Assembly (NCBI GenBank): GCA_003023745.1
Contig: PXYV01000005.1
Coordinates: 37,327 to 101,326, forward strand
Direction: 5' to 3'
Origin: Sulfobacillus acidophilus
GTDB lineage: Bacteria; Bacillota; Sulfobacillia; Sulfobacillales; Sulfobacillaceae
DNA: 64,000 nt
In this document: positions 7,292 through 15,779 of the stretch, in pieces
Layout of the letters: each line of letters begins with the position of its first letter
Numbering within the stretch: position 1 is the stretch's first letter
Position numbers and translations under genes: made by a program
The notes under the pieces: generated by a model
Told to the model about the DNA's origin: nothing
Database searches by the model: none
Seen by the model: the letters and a program-made list of their open reading frames with translations, nothing else

Positions 7292-8172
7292 TGTGCCCCG
7301 TCGCAGGCGACCGCCGATGGGGTTGGCCCGTCTTGGGGGCTCGCACAGTTTAGCTTGCAGCGCCCATCGCGCCGACACCGGCCACGGTTGCTGTACCGAG
7401 CGCTGTCTTCGAGATGAGGACTAGCCAGACGTGATCCTGACAATAGTTCGTGTGATGAACTATGAGATAGCGGATTTTTGATGATGTTAGCGGATGTCGA
7501 CATGCCGAAAAAATTTGTCCGCCTTAGACGCCCTCGCCCCGGCAAAATACCAAAAGATTTCATGCGACACCGGTGCGTTGACCGCACGACCTAGCGGAAA
7601 TGTCAGGACAACCATCCTCATCGGTGGATGATTGAAGATCCCGCCCGCCATGAGGATACTGTGGACATCACTGAGCTCCACGGCCTGTACAGGCGTCGCA
7701 TTTCTTAAGGAAAAATGTCTTCATGTCCACGGGCCGATGCCAAAATAGCCGTGTATTTCAACTCCCCGTTGGCCTTTTAGGATGAATCGACGAAGCTTTG
7801 GTCCGGCATCGCCTGTTCGCTGATCATATGAGCCCCGGCGATCGCGTCTGCTGGCTCAGCCTTATTCAGCGCCGCATCCCCGCTGGACCTATGAAGCGCC
7901 GTCGCAGTTCGACACAGGCGCCCCGGTGGAACCGCTGATCGTTTTGAACCAATGATCTCCTTGGCCTTCGCTTGGCCTGCGACCTACGCAGGGGAATGCG
8001 CGGGCCGTTTGTTCACTAACGCATTGCGTAACTTGTGTCGGCAGTCAATGACGTAACCCGCATTCGCATTGTTGGACGTTTTGCGTAAGAACGATTGGGG
8101 CACTATAAAGCATCAAACCAGCACGGCGGATACAAAGCCGCGTGTAAGACCACAAATGGGGAGGAAGCAATA
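7292..8172. other. 880 bp without a supportable gene
   Basis: Only short degraded frames are present. One on the plus strand reads MPKKFVRLRRPRPGKIPKDF and then, after a stop, RWMIEDPARHEDTVDITELH. Another near 7855-7950 reads PRWTYEAPSQFDTGAPVEP. They look like remains of small genes. I see no clear promoter, RNA or repeat. Confidence 0.4.
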
Positions 8173-8739
8173 ATGCCAGGGGACAGCGCGCCAAAACACG
8201 CGTCACGCAGCATACTTTTGACGACCGTTGACCATATGGTGAACTGGGCCCGATCCTCGTCGGTTTGGCCAGCAACCTTTGGACTGGCGTGTTGCGCGAT
8301 TGAGATGATGAGCGTGACCGACTCGCGGTATGATATTGCCCGGTTTGGTTCCGAAGCGTTTCGGGCATCGCCACGCCAAGCGGATCTGATGATTGTGGCG
8401 GGACGGGTAAGTCAAAAAATGGCTCCCATCCTGCGCACGATTTGGGAGCAAATGCCTGAGCCAAAGTGGGTATTATCGATGGGGGCCTGTGCGTCATCCG
8501 GGGGAGTCTTTGACAACTACGCCATTATTCAGGGCGTTGATCATATCGTGCCAGTGGATGTTTATGTGCCCGGCTGTCCGCCGACGCCTGAAGCCTTGCT
8601 CTTTGGCGTCTTGAAGCTGAGAGAAAAGATTGAGCAGGGGATCCCGCCGAAATATCTCGAACTGAGCAACTGGGATGAAGCCGGATCGTATACCTGGCAA
8701 CCTACAAGCGGGGATGACGCCAACCCTGCGCACGTTTGA
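8173..8739 (+). CDS. nuoB: Orphan NADH-quinone oxidoreductase subunit B-like protein
   Basis: This 188-residue protein starts at ATG 8173 behind GGGGAGGAAG. It has all N2-type [4Fe-4S] ligands of complex I subunit NuoB: the adjacent pair in [10 protein letters not shown], then GACASSGG and PGCPPTP. In complex I this subunit passes electrons to quinone at the NuoD interface. No other nuo gene is adjacent; the hyf-like operon 15 kb away has its own, hydrogenase-type small subunit. It may belong to a complex encoded elsewhere or be an extra copy. Codon pattern and frame are intact. Confidence 0.88.
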   Translation: MPGDSAPKHASRSILLTTVDHMVNWARSSSVWPATFGLACCAIEMMSVTDSRYDIARFGSEAFRASPRQADLMIVAGRVSQKMAPILRTIWEQMPEPKWVLSMGACASSGGVFDNYAIIQGVDHIVPVDVYVPGCPPTPEALLFGVLKLREKIEQGIPPKYLELSNWDEAGSYTWQPTSGDDANPAHV

Positions 8740-9017
8740 GCCAAATCCCCACAACGCCTCCCACTATGTTAAGTCGGGTGTGGGCTAGCTCTTCACAGTA
8801 AGGTGACGCATCCGGCTACCCACTCCGTTGACGGTTCGATCTCATATCACACGCATACCGGCCTTGTTCGGCCGTGAATTTGGTCTCGTCGCCGATACAA
8901 TAGACATAATCCATTGTTTAACGCAAAACAATCCGCCGGTCGTCGGTCGAACCTGAGGTGACACGTTTATGAGTACTTTTTATGCAGACTATCGTCACGG
9001 TAAATACAGTCCACGAA

Positions 9018-9236
9018 CTATGCCGTGCGCAGTCGGCGCGCCTCTTCTTGAAGAACATAATCCGCGAAACAATGGCGGCAAATAAAATCAACTGGTGCTA
9101 ACTGCGCGCGATCGTAGAAGACATCATAGTGATAGTCAAAGAGTTCTTGACAGCGATGACAGCGATGCCGTACCGTCTTTAACGATACCCCAGTGGAGGA
9201 TGGGGATAGGTCAATCTTACGCTGGCTTCTTGTCAT
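9018..9236 (-). CDS. Small zinc-ribbon protein
   Basis: This 72-residue protein starts at ATG 9234-9236 behind GAAAGGAAG. It has two CxxC knuckles, CHRCQELF and CRHCFADY, separated by about 24 residues, a pattern expected to bind one zinc ion. The N-terminus is basic. I cannot assign a function; small zinc ribbons of this kind often bind nucleic acid or other proteins. It is convergent with the orphan nuoB and lies in a gap of about 280 bp with no other gene. Confidence 0.65.
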   Translation of the reverse strand: MTRSQRKIDLSPSSTGVSLKTVRHRCHRCQELFDYHYDVFYDRAQLAPVDFICRHCFADYVLQEEARRLRTA

Positions 9237-9493
9237 ACACCATACACTTCCTTTCTCTGTGTCGATGAAGGGCTGACTATGCTTACTAATAATAAAACGA
9301 TGTCGGGTTGTAAAAGGTTACCATGCAAAGAAATTTGTCATGCATCCGGAAGTATGCGGAGGTCACAAAACTCAGACGCCGGCGCGGCGGCAGTACATAC
9401 GAGCGGGAAACCGAAATGGTAACGTTCGATGTGACATCTGTTGCATGGATACTCCACACAGTGGCGTTGGTGGTCATAAGGGAGGTGACCGAT

Positions 9494-9975
9494 ATGGAGT
9501 CCGGAGAGTGGCTGGTAAAGTTAAGGCCTTTGAATGTCGCTGAGGATGTGAACCTTGCACTATCTTGGTATGCCGACCCCGAAGTCCTGTATTTTTCTGA
9601 GGGAGCCAATGCTGGTCGGTTTGACGCGGCCCGCGTCGAACGAATGTATCGGTGGCTTTTGCATAAGGGACGCGTTTTCATTGTCGAGGTATTCGATGAG
9701 GGGTGGCGTGCCGTAGGGGATGTGGCACTATGCCCCGAGTTGATGCCGATCGTCATTGGGGATCCGCAGTACCGCAACCGCGGCGTCGGTACGCAGGTAC
9801 TCTGTCTCTTGATTGAGGAGGCGCGACGAAGCGGTTGGACCAAACTCGTGGCCCACAAAGTCTATCGGTACAATACACCGCCATGCGGCTATTTGAGAAG
9901 TGCGAATTTGTGCCGAGCGGTGAGGGGGTCGAGGTTGACGGGCAGCCATTTGTGCGCTATGAAAAGGTTCTCTAG
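9494..9975 (+). pseudogene. GNAT-family N-acetyltransferase, frameshifted near the end
   Basis: From ATG 9494, behind GGGAGGTG, the frame encodes a GNAT fold. The acetyl-CoA loop is visible as QYRNRGVGTQV at about residues 95-105. At about 9883 the frame is lost. The expected C-terminus (MRLFEKCEFVPSGEG, then FVRYEKVL) continues in another frame and stops at 9975. GNAT enzymes acetylate amines on small molecules or proteins; the substrate is unknown. If the indel is real, the last ~30 residues are wrong and activity is doubtful. Confidence 0.75.
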
Positions 9976-10393
9976 CATTCAAGTGACCGGGACGGTGGTT
10001 CTATATGTTTTGGCGCGCGCAAATTAGGATTCGTGATGGCAACGAATTGTCAAAGGTATTCGAGTGTTTTCCATTGAAGTGGAAGCGTCATCAGCGAGGC
10101 GACCCACACACTCCGAAACACAATCTCGTGATTTTTAGCTTGCGGTCAGCCCGCGATGCGCGTAACAACTCCGAGTATCACCGTATTCGAAAATTATGCG
10201 TGCGCGAAGCGAAATCTCCAACGACATGGGGAACAATTAGGCAGTCTAGTCGGCCCTGCTAGGAGTTTGACATGGTAGGCCAGGATCACGAGTATAGCCA
10301 TTCCAAAATTCGGAATAGAACCATGATCCTAAAAATCTTACTACTATTGGCGACCACGTATCGTCAAATGTATCAAATTAAGGAATCGGTCTA
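9976..10393. other. Non-coding stretch with a nested inverted repeat
   Basis: AGGATCA at 10282-10288 pairs with TGATCCT at 10324-10330, and inside them ATTCC (10300-10304) pairs with GGAAT (10312-10316). The structure lies 64 bp beyond the stop of the minus-strand MFS gene and may mark its 3' end, but it lacks a U tract on that strand. No gene is supported here. Confidence 0.4.
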
Positions 10394-11608
10394 CTAGTGC
10401 CGCCCTGTCGACTGGTTGATGGGCAAGATTTTAGGATCCGTGTGATCTTTTCGATAGTACCAGGCTCCCCAAAAAACGGTGGAACCTACCATGAATATGC
10501 CGGAAGTGACTAAGACAAAGGACGCCTTTAAATGGGTGAGAAGGATGGATATTAGTGCTAGCCCTATGAGATTCATGCCGTTCATCAGGAGGCGCTGTAA
10601 AGCAAAGATGTGGGCCTGGCGGTCGGGGGGGATCGATTGGCCGATTTCTGTGTCGAGCGCCACGTGCACCAAGGGGCTTCCAATACTGGCGAGAATGGTC
10701 ATCAACAAGGCCATTACATAATTTCCGCTAAGCCCAATCAGTATGAAGCCCAGGCCCGTAAGTGCCCACGACAGAAAATAGAACGGCCGCAGATACCGAG
10801 ACCAATGACGAGTTCGCATTACGATGAGGGTGCCAAGAACGGCGCTAATGCCCCAGACGGATCGAAAGACGCCATACCCGATGGATTGGGTGTGCCACCG
10901 GTCGAGCACTAACAGCGGGATGCCGAGGGTGAACGCGGGCCAGGCCAAATTAGTCAGCATCCGCACGATAAAGCCGGTGCGGAGAAAGTCTTGATGGGTG
11001 AGTGCCGATAACGCTTCGTGCCATTGAAGGCGCGTTGCTGCATCGTTAAACACAGGTTGAGGAACGCGCCACCACAAGAGGCTAGCGGCCAAGAGTAACG
11101 CCATCAGAGCGACGACCGTGCCATATGGTCCACTAAGAGCTAACAAGCCTCCTGCCAAAAGGGGTCCTACAATGCGACCGCTGCGTGATGCGACTTCGAA
11201 TCGAGCCGACGCGAGAGGACGACGATTGGTTGCCGTCGACTGCATCATGAGTGACTGCGCCTTCGGAATGATGCGGGCCGAGTACCATCCCAACAGGCCT
11301 GCTGCCGCGATCCAAACAATTGCGCGGCGTGGTGATGCAATGGTGAGCACCAGGATAACGAAAGCCTCGATGATGGTCCATTGCGCGAGTGAACCACCGT
11401 GTCCCCAGTCGGGACCGGTCGTGCCGACGACAATCGTGGGCACGAACTCCATCGTTAAGGCTGCTGCCATCCACAGAGGTGAATGCGTCAATGCCAATAC
11501 TTGCCATAGTAGAGCGGTTTGAAAGAAATTGTCGGCAGCATACGACACGCCAACCGCAAAGTAAAACGATCGCGCAGAAGGTAGGTCTTCCGTCCCGGGG
11601 TGGCTCAA
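10394..11608 (-). CDS. MFS transporter
   Basis: This 404-residue membrane protein has about eleven hydrophobic segments and overall similarity to major facilitator superfamily drug/solute exporters. The N-terminal pattern (FAVGVSYAADNFFQTALLWQ) and the central domain (RSGRIVGPLLAGGLLAL) are typical of exporters related to the enterobactin/macrolide group. TTG at 11608 lies about 10 bp after GGGAG. The loop between segments 2 and 3 (GTTGPDWGHGG) lacks the usual GxxxDRxGRR signature. The substrate is not predictable. It stands alone. Confidence 0.8.
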   Translation of the reverse strand: MSHPGTEDLPSARSFYFAVGVSYAADNFFQTALLWQVLALTHSPLWMAAALTMEFVPTIVVGTTGPDWGHGGSLAQWTIIEAFVILVLTIASPRRAIVWIAAAGLLGWYSARIIPKAQSLMMQSTATNRRPLASARFEVASRSGRIVGPLLAGGLLALSGPYGTVVALMALLLAASLLWWRVPQPVFNDAATRLQWHEALSALTHQDFLRTGFIVRMLTNLAWPAFTLGIPLLVLDRWHTQSIGYGVFRSVWGISAVLGTLIVMRTRHWSRYLRPFYFLSWALTGLGFILIGLSGNYVMALLMTILASIGSPLVHVALDTEIGQSIPPDRQAHIFALQRLLMNGMNLIGLALISILLTHLKASFVLVTSGIFMVGSTVFWGAWYYRKDHTDPKILPINQSTGRH

Positions 11609-12474
11609 TCGCTGGTCGCTCCCTTCGTTGTTACCGTATCAGACTTGCCGAGGTTTTTTAAGCGACTGCGTCAAATCCTGTCTCAAAGCCCAGGTGCCAT
11701 GTGACTGCGCTGATCGATTCGATGCATGAAAGGGGGCATGATGGCTTATGCAGCCTGGAACCTAAAAATCGGTCGCGGTGGGTCCGGCTGTACTAACTTC
11801 CCGCTCCCTCTAGCCTATCGCGCATCAGGAGAAGGAGGCGCATGCAATGAATTTGGCATCGAAGCAGATTAAGTTGAGACAATTCAATCCGGGGGGATAC
11901 CTCGTCGGTACACGCTCATGCCAGTGACGAACATTGGGGCGAAATCGCTGGCATGATTCTACTCAATTTACTGTGCGAGACAGACGACACATGTCAAAAT
12001 TGGTGAGCGGGCGAAACGCCGCCACCGTGCGACGGGAACGTCCTAAGAAGCAGTGCCCCCGTGTACTCTAGAAAGAGCAATCGTCTGTTGCTCGGTGTGC
12101 ACGTCCAAACTGCTCGACCCGTGCATTCGCCGTACGAGGTAGAACGCAGCTACCTCAGCGACAAACCTGACGACGTGTCGCGTTCGGTCGATCGGATGTC
12201 GAAGCCGAAAGAGATTAACGTAGGTTGTTAACTGGGTGACTCGCCCGGTAAGGACCGCCACGCTATTGTCCCGGTCGACGCCCGGCGAGATGAGATCCGA
12301 GGGCGAGCAAGATTTCAGGCCGTCACATGAAGCAACCTCTGCCGCACCGAAAGATTCCCCCGCAAATCTGAGTCTCGCACCTATGTGCGAAGACTTTAGC
12401 CTGCGGGAAGCGATGGAAACGTGGCACACCGACTGTGATACGATCGAGGTGGATGAGAGAGGTGGGGATGTTGC
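11609..12474. other. 866 bp with at most a short decayed ORF
   Basis: Behind a very good ribosome site (GGAGAAGGAGG) at about 11830 lies a 26-codon ORF from ATG 11847. A change of frame would extend it to about 12005 (ASDEHWGEIAGMILLNLL). This may be the remnant of a small gene. The longer minus-strand frame at 12043-12429 has an unnatural composition and I do not accept it. The end of the stretch holds the upstream region of the HPP gene. Confidence 0.4.
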
Positions 12475-12984
12475 ATGCGCAATGCGCTATGGTGGCAGCG
12501 CTATCCCATGCGGGTGGCCTGGCCGAAAGTGCTTTGGGCGGGGATAATGTTAGGACTGCTAGGGGCTTTGGATCAGTGGCTGCATGTGGGTTTGATCTTT
12601 CTTGTCCCGCCATTTGCGGCGACCTTGAGCCTCCTTATCTACCTTCCAGAAAAGTCCGTGGCACAGCCGATTCCCGTGGTCGTGGGAAGCACCTTGGCAT
12701 CCGCCTTAGGCACCTTGGTGGCGTTCATCGCGCACGGCCCACTGGTTGCCGCGCTGCTTGCCCTGGTGTTGCTGTGGTTATTGCCGCGTTGGGGCATCTA
12801 TCACCCGCCAGCCTTGGCGTTAGCCATGTATCCGTTACTGCTGCACCCCGGGGTGTGGTTTCCGGTGATTGTGGTGTTGCCATTCACGGTGACTGCAGTC
12901 GTATCGTATGCGGGACTAACACGTGTTCTATCCCAGGGTCCGCGTTATCCGCTGGATGGAGCTACGGACCAGGGATCGTGTTGA
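12475..12984 (+). CDS. HPP-family integral membrane protein
   Basis: This 169-residue protein has about four to five membrane segments. The hallmark stretch is LVPPFAATLSLLIYLPEKS, followed by AQPIPVVVGSTLASALGTLVA, matching the conserved core of the HPP family, some members of which are implicated in nitrite transport. A GAGAGGTGGGG element precedes ATG 12475. Its stop is 42 bp before the thioredoxin-like gene, so the two are probably co-transcribed. The substrate here is unknown. Confidence 0.78.
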   Translation: MRNALWWQRYPMRVAWPKVLWAGIMLGLLGALDQWLHVGLIFLVPPFAATLSLLIYLPEKSVAQPIPVVVGSTLASALGTLVAFIAHGPLVAALLALVLLWLLPRWGIYHPPALALAMYPLLLHPGVWFPVIVVLPFTVTAVVSYAGLTRVLSQGPRYPLDGATDQGSC

Positions 12985-13026
12985 TCAAGGCGATATGCGA
13001 TTTTGCATCGGAAAGGAGTTTCATGC

Positions 13027-13605
13027 GTGCCTGACCTCATTTGGCCTGTGTACCTGAGCCTGGTGAACAGTCTCCACACCGATTGGATTCCCGCTGACCC
13101 GTTGTTGTCGGTGCAGCCATTAAGGGCGCTTTCCTGGTGTCCTCCGTGGCCGTGGTACCCTAAGGACTTGCCCCATTGGGGCATCTCGCCTGCCCCGGGC
13201 CCGGTGGCCCGGGTGTGGTTTGCCGGAAATCCTCAAGGCCAGGAGCGCCGTGTCTTTGATGTCGTGGTTGAGGCGGTGGGCCGAAAGCGGCGATTGCTTC
13301 ATCCAGTTACGGAGGCGACATTGGCACCATTGGGCAAAACGCACATTGCGGTGGCGGTGCTGACGACGCCGGGGTGACCGCTTTGTGCCGAGGCCGTGCG
13401 CCTGGCCCACGCCATGGCACTAGCTAGCCCAGCCATTACCAGTGTGGCGATCATGCTTGATGCCAGACCGTCATTGACGGGGGCCCTGCAAATTCAACGT
13501 GTTCCGGTGGTCTTTATCGAAGGACAGCGTCTGGATGGACCGATCACGGAATGGGTTTTGGCGCAACGCCTACTTCAAGTGAGGGGGAGTTCGGATGCAC
13601 CGTAG
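13027..13605 (+). CDS. Thioredoxin-fold protein with in-frame TGA at the first redox Cys: candidate selenoprotein
   Basis: From GTG 13027, behind AAAGGAG, the frame has 192 residues if TGA at 13375-13377 (codon 117) is read through. The 76 codons after the TGA give a thioredoxin/glutaredoxin-like half. The active-site strand is AVAVLTTPG-U-PLCAEAVRL and the cis-proline strand is RVPVVFIEGQ. The TGA falls exactly on the first Cys of a CxxC motif, making UxxC (U117, C120), the commonest site for selenocysteine in redox proteins. A stem-loop meeting the bacterial SECIS pattern follows. The N-terminal ~100 residues have no recognised domain. The alternative is a nonsense mutation (TGC/TGT to TGA), with GTG 13396 as a chance restart. 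Confidence 0.62.
13387..13406 (+). promoter_or_regulatory. Candidate bacterial SECIS stem-loop
   Basis: GCC (13387-13389) and AGGC (13391-13394) pair with GCCT (13400-13403) and GGC (13404-13406), giving seven base pairs with one bulged G at 13390. The apical loop is CGTGC, with G at its second position. The loop starts 17 nt after the TGA. A short stem, a small loop with an early G and a 16-37 nt spacing are the published bacterial SECIS features. A GC-rich coding region can form such a stem by chance, so this is supportive rather than decisive. Confidence 0.5.
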
Positions 13606-13614
13606 ATCGCTCGC

Positions 13615-14691
13615 TCATCTGTTGGCAGCGGGAAGATGAGCGCGATGCTGAACGGCTGAGAAGCCGCGTAACGCCAGCATGGCGCATAGTTCAGCGATAA
13701 GATAAAAGCGTGCGGTCGGATCGATGATGTGCAACAGCAAGCGGGTGGATGTCTGCGGCGAGGACATGACGAGCGCGGCAATAGCCCAGATACCGACAAC
13801 CAGCGTTGTCACGGCCAACCGAGTCAAGCGGCCCATCGGCCTCCAGGTAAACCCTAAACGAATATGCACCATCAAACTCAGCGCAACGCCAAGCGTCCAA
13901 CTGAAGACCACGACGATGCCAATGCGTGACAAGAAGAACGTGCTATCCAGCGTGACATGGTCGAGAGCAAACACTACGGGCCAGCGCAAGTGCGTCAGAG
14001 CTTGTGGACCTAAGGATCCCATGACGGCGGCATACAGCATGGCTAACATCACCCAAGGAATGACAATCGCCGTGACCCGCCAGGCTGGGGTGGGCTCGCT
14101 TGCTAATTTTCGGGCCACCAGTCGAATGGTCGTGCCAATAGGAACACCAATGTAGGCTAAAATGCCGACTCCTTGAAAAATGGGCATTAACAGGATCTGG
14201 TCGTTGGGGGCAAGGGGGCGCAGATGTGTCACGTTGACCACCGCCAGCAATAGAATGAAGGCGGTGCCGAAAATGAGAATGGGGACCCAGAGCATGGCCA
14301 TTCGCCAGGCGGTTTGGGGTGCGCGATTGACGGCCAACCCGACGATAGCGGTTAGGGGTAAAATCAGTGCAGCACGCGGTGTGTCAAAATAGAAAAAGGT
14401 TTGCAACATCGCGGCCAATTGGTTCAGCATGACGGCGTCGATGGCTCCGGTGACAATCAGCGCCACGCCGTCGAGGATGCGCGTGGCCGAGTGCCATATT
14501 CCGGACGGCTGTGGTGAAGGAATTAATAGCGTCAAGACCACGGTCCACACCAACGCCAAGACCAAAGCGATATCAGCATTTTGACCAGCCACCAGAACGA
14601 CGTGAAGCGGCCAGACAAATAGGCCGCTACCCAGGACGCTGGCGGTTGTAATCCACAATAGGGCGGTTCGGGTTAATCCGGGACTTTTCAG
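13615..14691 (-). CDS. gerAB: Spore germination receptor B subunit (permease-like)
   Basis: This protein has about 358 residues and ten membrane segments, the GerAB/APC-fold subunit of a nutrient germinant receptor in the spore inner membrane. No ATG, GTG or TTG lies near the expected N-terminus. A CTG at 14691, within CTGA shared with the gerAC stop and 7 bp after AAGGAG, gives the right length (KSPGLTRTALLWITTASVLG). The ATG- or GTG-started longer versions run through gerAC in another frame. It is the last gene of a gerAA-gerAC-gerAB operon. Confidence 0.85.
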   Translation of the reverse strand: MKSPGLTRTALLWITTASVLGSGLFVWPLHVVLVAGQNADIALVLALVWTVVLTLLIPSPQPSGIWHSATRILDGVALIVTGAIDAVMLNQLAAMLQTFFYFDTPRAALILPLTAIVGLAVNRAPQTAWRMAMLWVPILIFGTAFILLLAVVNVTHLRPLAPNDQILLMPIFQGVGILAYIGVPIGTTIRLVARKLASEPTPAWRVTAIVIPWVMLAMLYAAVMGSLGPQALTHLRWPVVFALDHVTLDSTFFLSRIGIVVVFSWTLGVALSLMVHIRLGFTWRPMGRLTRLAVTTLVVGIWAIAALVMSSPQTSTRLLLHIIDPTARFYLIAELCAMLALRGFSAVQHRAHLPAANR

Positions 14692-15779
14692 CGCAAGACT
14701 CCTTCTTCCCTGAGCGTAAAATGAACCCAGCAGGTTAAAGACCAATGGGACCATCCGCGGTCCGATGCCCAGGCGGCATCCGACCAGATAGCGGAACGAT
14801 GCCATCCCATCGGATCGGTGTCCGTTCGCTGAGCCTCTAGCCAAGCGGCCTGGACATAAGACTGAATGCGGTTGGCGACCTGCCTTTCGACTTGTCGGTC
14901 GAGCCCAATCGCATCGGACCCCGACACATTGCCGAGAATGACGCCCGAATAGTCCAAGTGAACCGATGCTGCGATCGTGGATTGGCGGTGGTGGATGGCC
15001 AGGTGGCTGCGCCCCCGAATTAATCCAACGACGAGCGGCGTGTGGTCAAGCGTGACGGAAATGTTATCCCGAAGGAGCCGACCGGTAAGGTAGGACCAGC
15101 CGATGGTGGCTTCGGGCGACCAGCTTACGGGATAGGGTGAACGCAGCACCAACAGGCGCGTTAAGGTAAACTGACCCTGATGGGGATGAACCCAAACCAC
15201 GCTTGGCGTGATGCCCGGGGTAACGATTTCGGACCAGACCCGCCACCCGCGACCGGGCCAACGAATTCCCTGGCATCGACAAGTCAAGGCATTGTACAGT
15301 CCCACTTCTGGCACAACTTCGACGGGAGGGATTAATGACACGACGGCGGCAGCGTTGGGAGCTCCGACAATCCAGGTGGTCAGCACGAATCGCCCCGAAT
15401 CCGCCATCGTCATCAAGGTCGAGCGCCAGATGCGGGTTGGCAGCGCACTTGACAGGCAGACAATCCGGACTTGTCCGAGGTAGAGTGTGCGGCTTTCGCG
15501 CCGTTGCGCGGAGAGTAATGCGGATAGAAGGTTTGGCGCCGTGACGTGGATGGCATAAAATTCTTGGCTTTGGGGTGTGGTCGCCAAACTGGCGGCGGTG
15601 GTCGTCACGTTGGGAAAGGTAAACGTATAGTTGGCCTGTCCAACCCCTGGCGCTGGATCGATGCCAATCGCGGCCACTGCTGCGCGCATTTCCACGGGAT
15701 GTTGATCCCAGCATCCCGATAAACTCAAGGCGAGAAGACAGAGTCCGATGGCACGCAGTTTGCCCCGTTTCTTACGCAT
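14688..15779 (-). CDS. gerAC: Spore germination receptor C subunit, lipoprotein
   Basis: This 363-residue lipoprotein has a basic N-terminus, a hydrophobic signal and the lipobox LSLSGCWDQ; the CWDQ start of the mature protein is a GerAC hallmark. It sits on the outer face of the inner spore membrane with GerAA and GerAB. The family-typical IGIDPAP segment follows the lipobox, and the C-terminal domain ends around HFTLREEGVLR. It overlaps gerAA by 8 bp and gerAB by 4 bp, so translation is coupled. Confidence 0.92.
   Translation of the reverse strand: MRKKRGKLRAIGLCLLALSLSGCWDQHPVEMRAAVAAIGIDPAPGVGQANYTFTFPNVTTTAASLATTPQSQEFYAIHVTAPNLLSALLSAQRRESRTLYLGQVRIVCLSSALPTRIWRSTLMTMADSGRFVLTTWIVGAPNAAAVVSLIPPVEVVPEVGLYNALTCRCQGIRWPGRGWRVWSEIVTPGITPSVVWVHPHQGQFTLTRLLVLRSPYPVSWSPEATIGWSYLTGRLLRDNISVTLDHTPLVVGLIRGRSHLAIHHRQSTIAASVHLDYSGVILGNVSGSDAIGLDRQVERQVANRIQSYVQAAWLEAQRTDTDPMGWHRSAIWSDAAWASDRGWSHWSLTCWVHFTLREEGVLR

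Noticed and set aside
11936..11951. Sixth copy of the boundary motif on the minus strand
   Set aside because: Only ATTTCGCCCC is shared; the match is too short to count.
12043..12429. 128-residue minus-strand ORF
   Set aside because: No ribosome site, unnatural residue pattern and no similarity to any family I know.
13396..13605. A separate small gene starting at GTG 13396
   Set aside because: It begins inside a thioredoxin fold, has no ribosome site, and is in frame with the upstream gene across the single TGA; one gene with a Sec or mutated codon explains it better.
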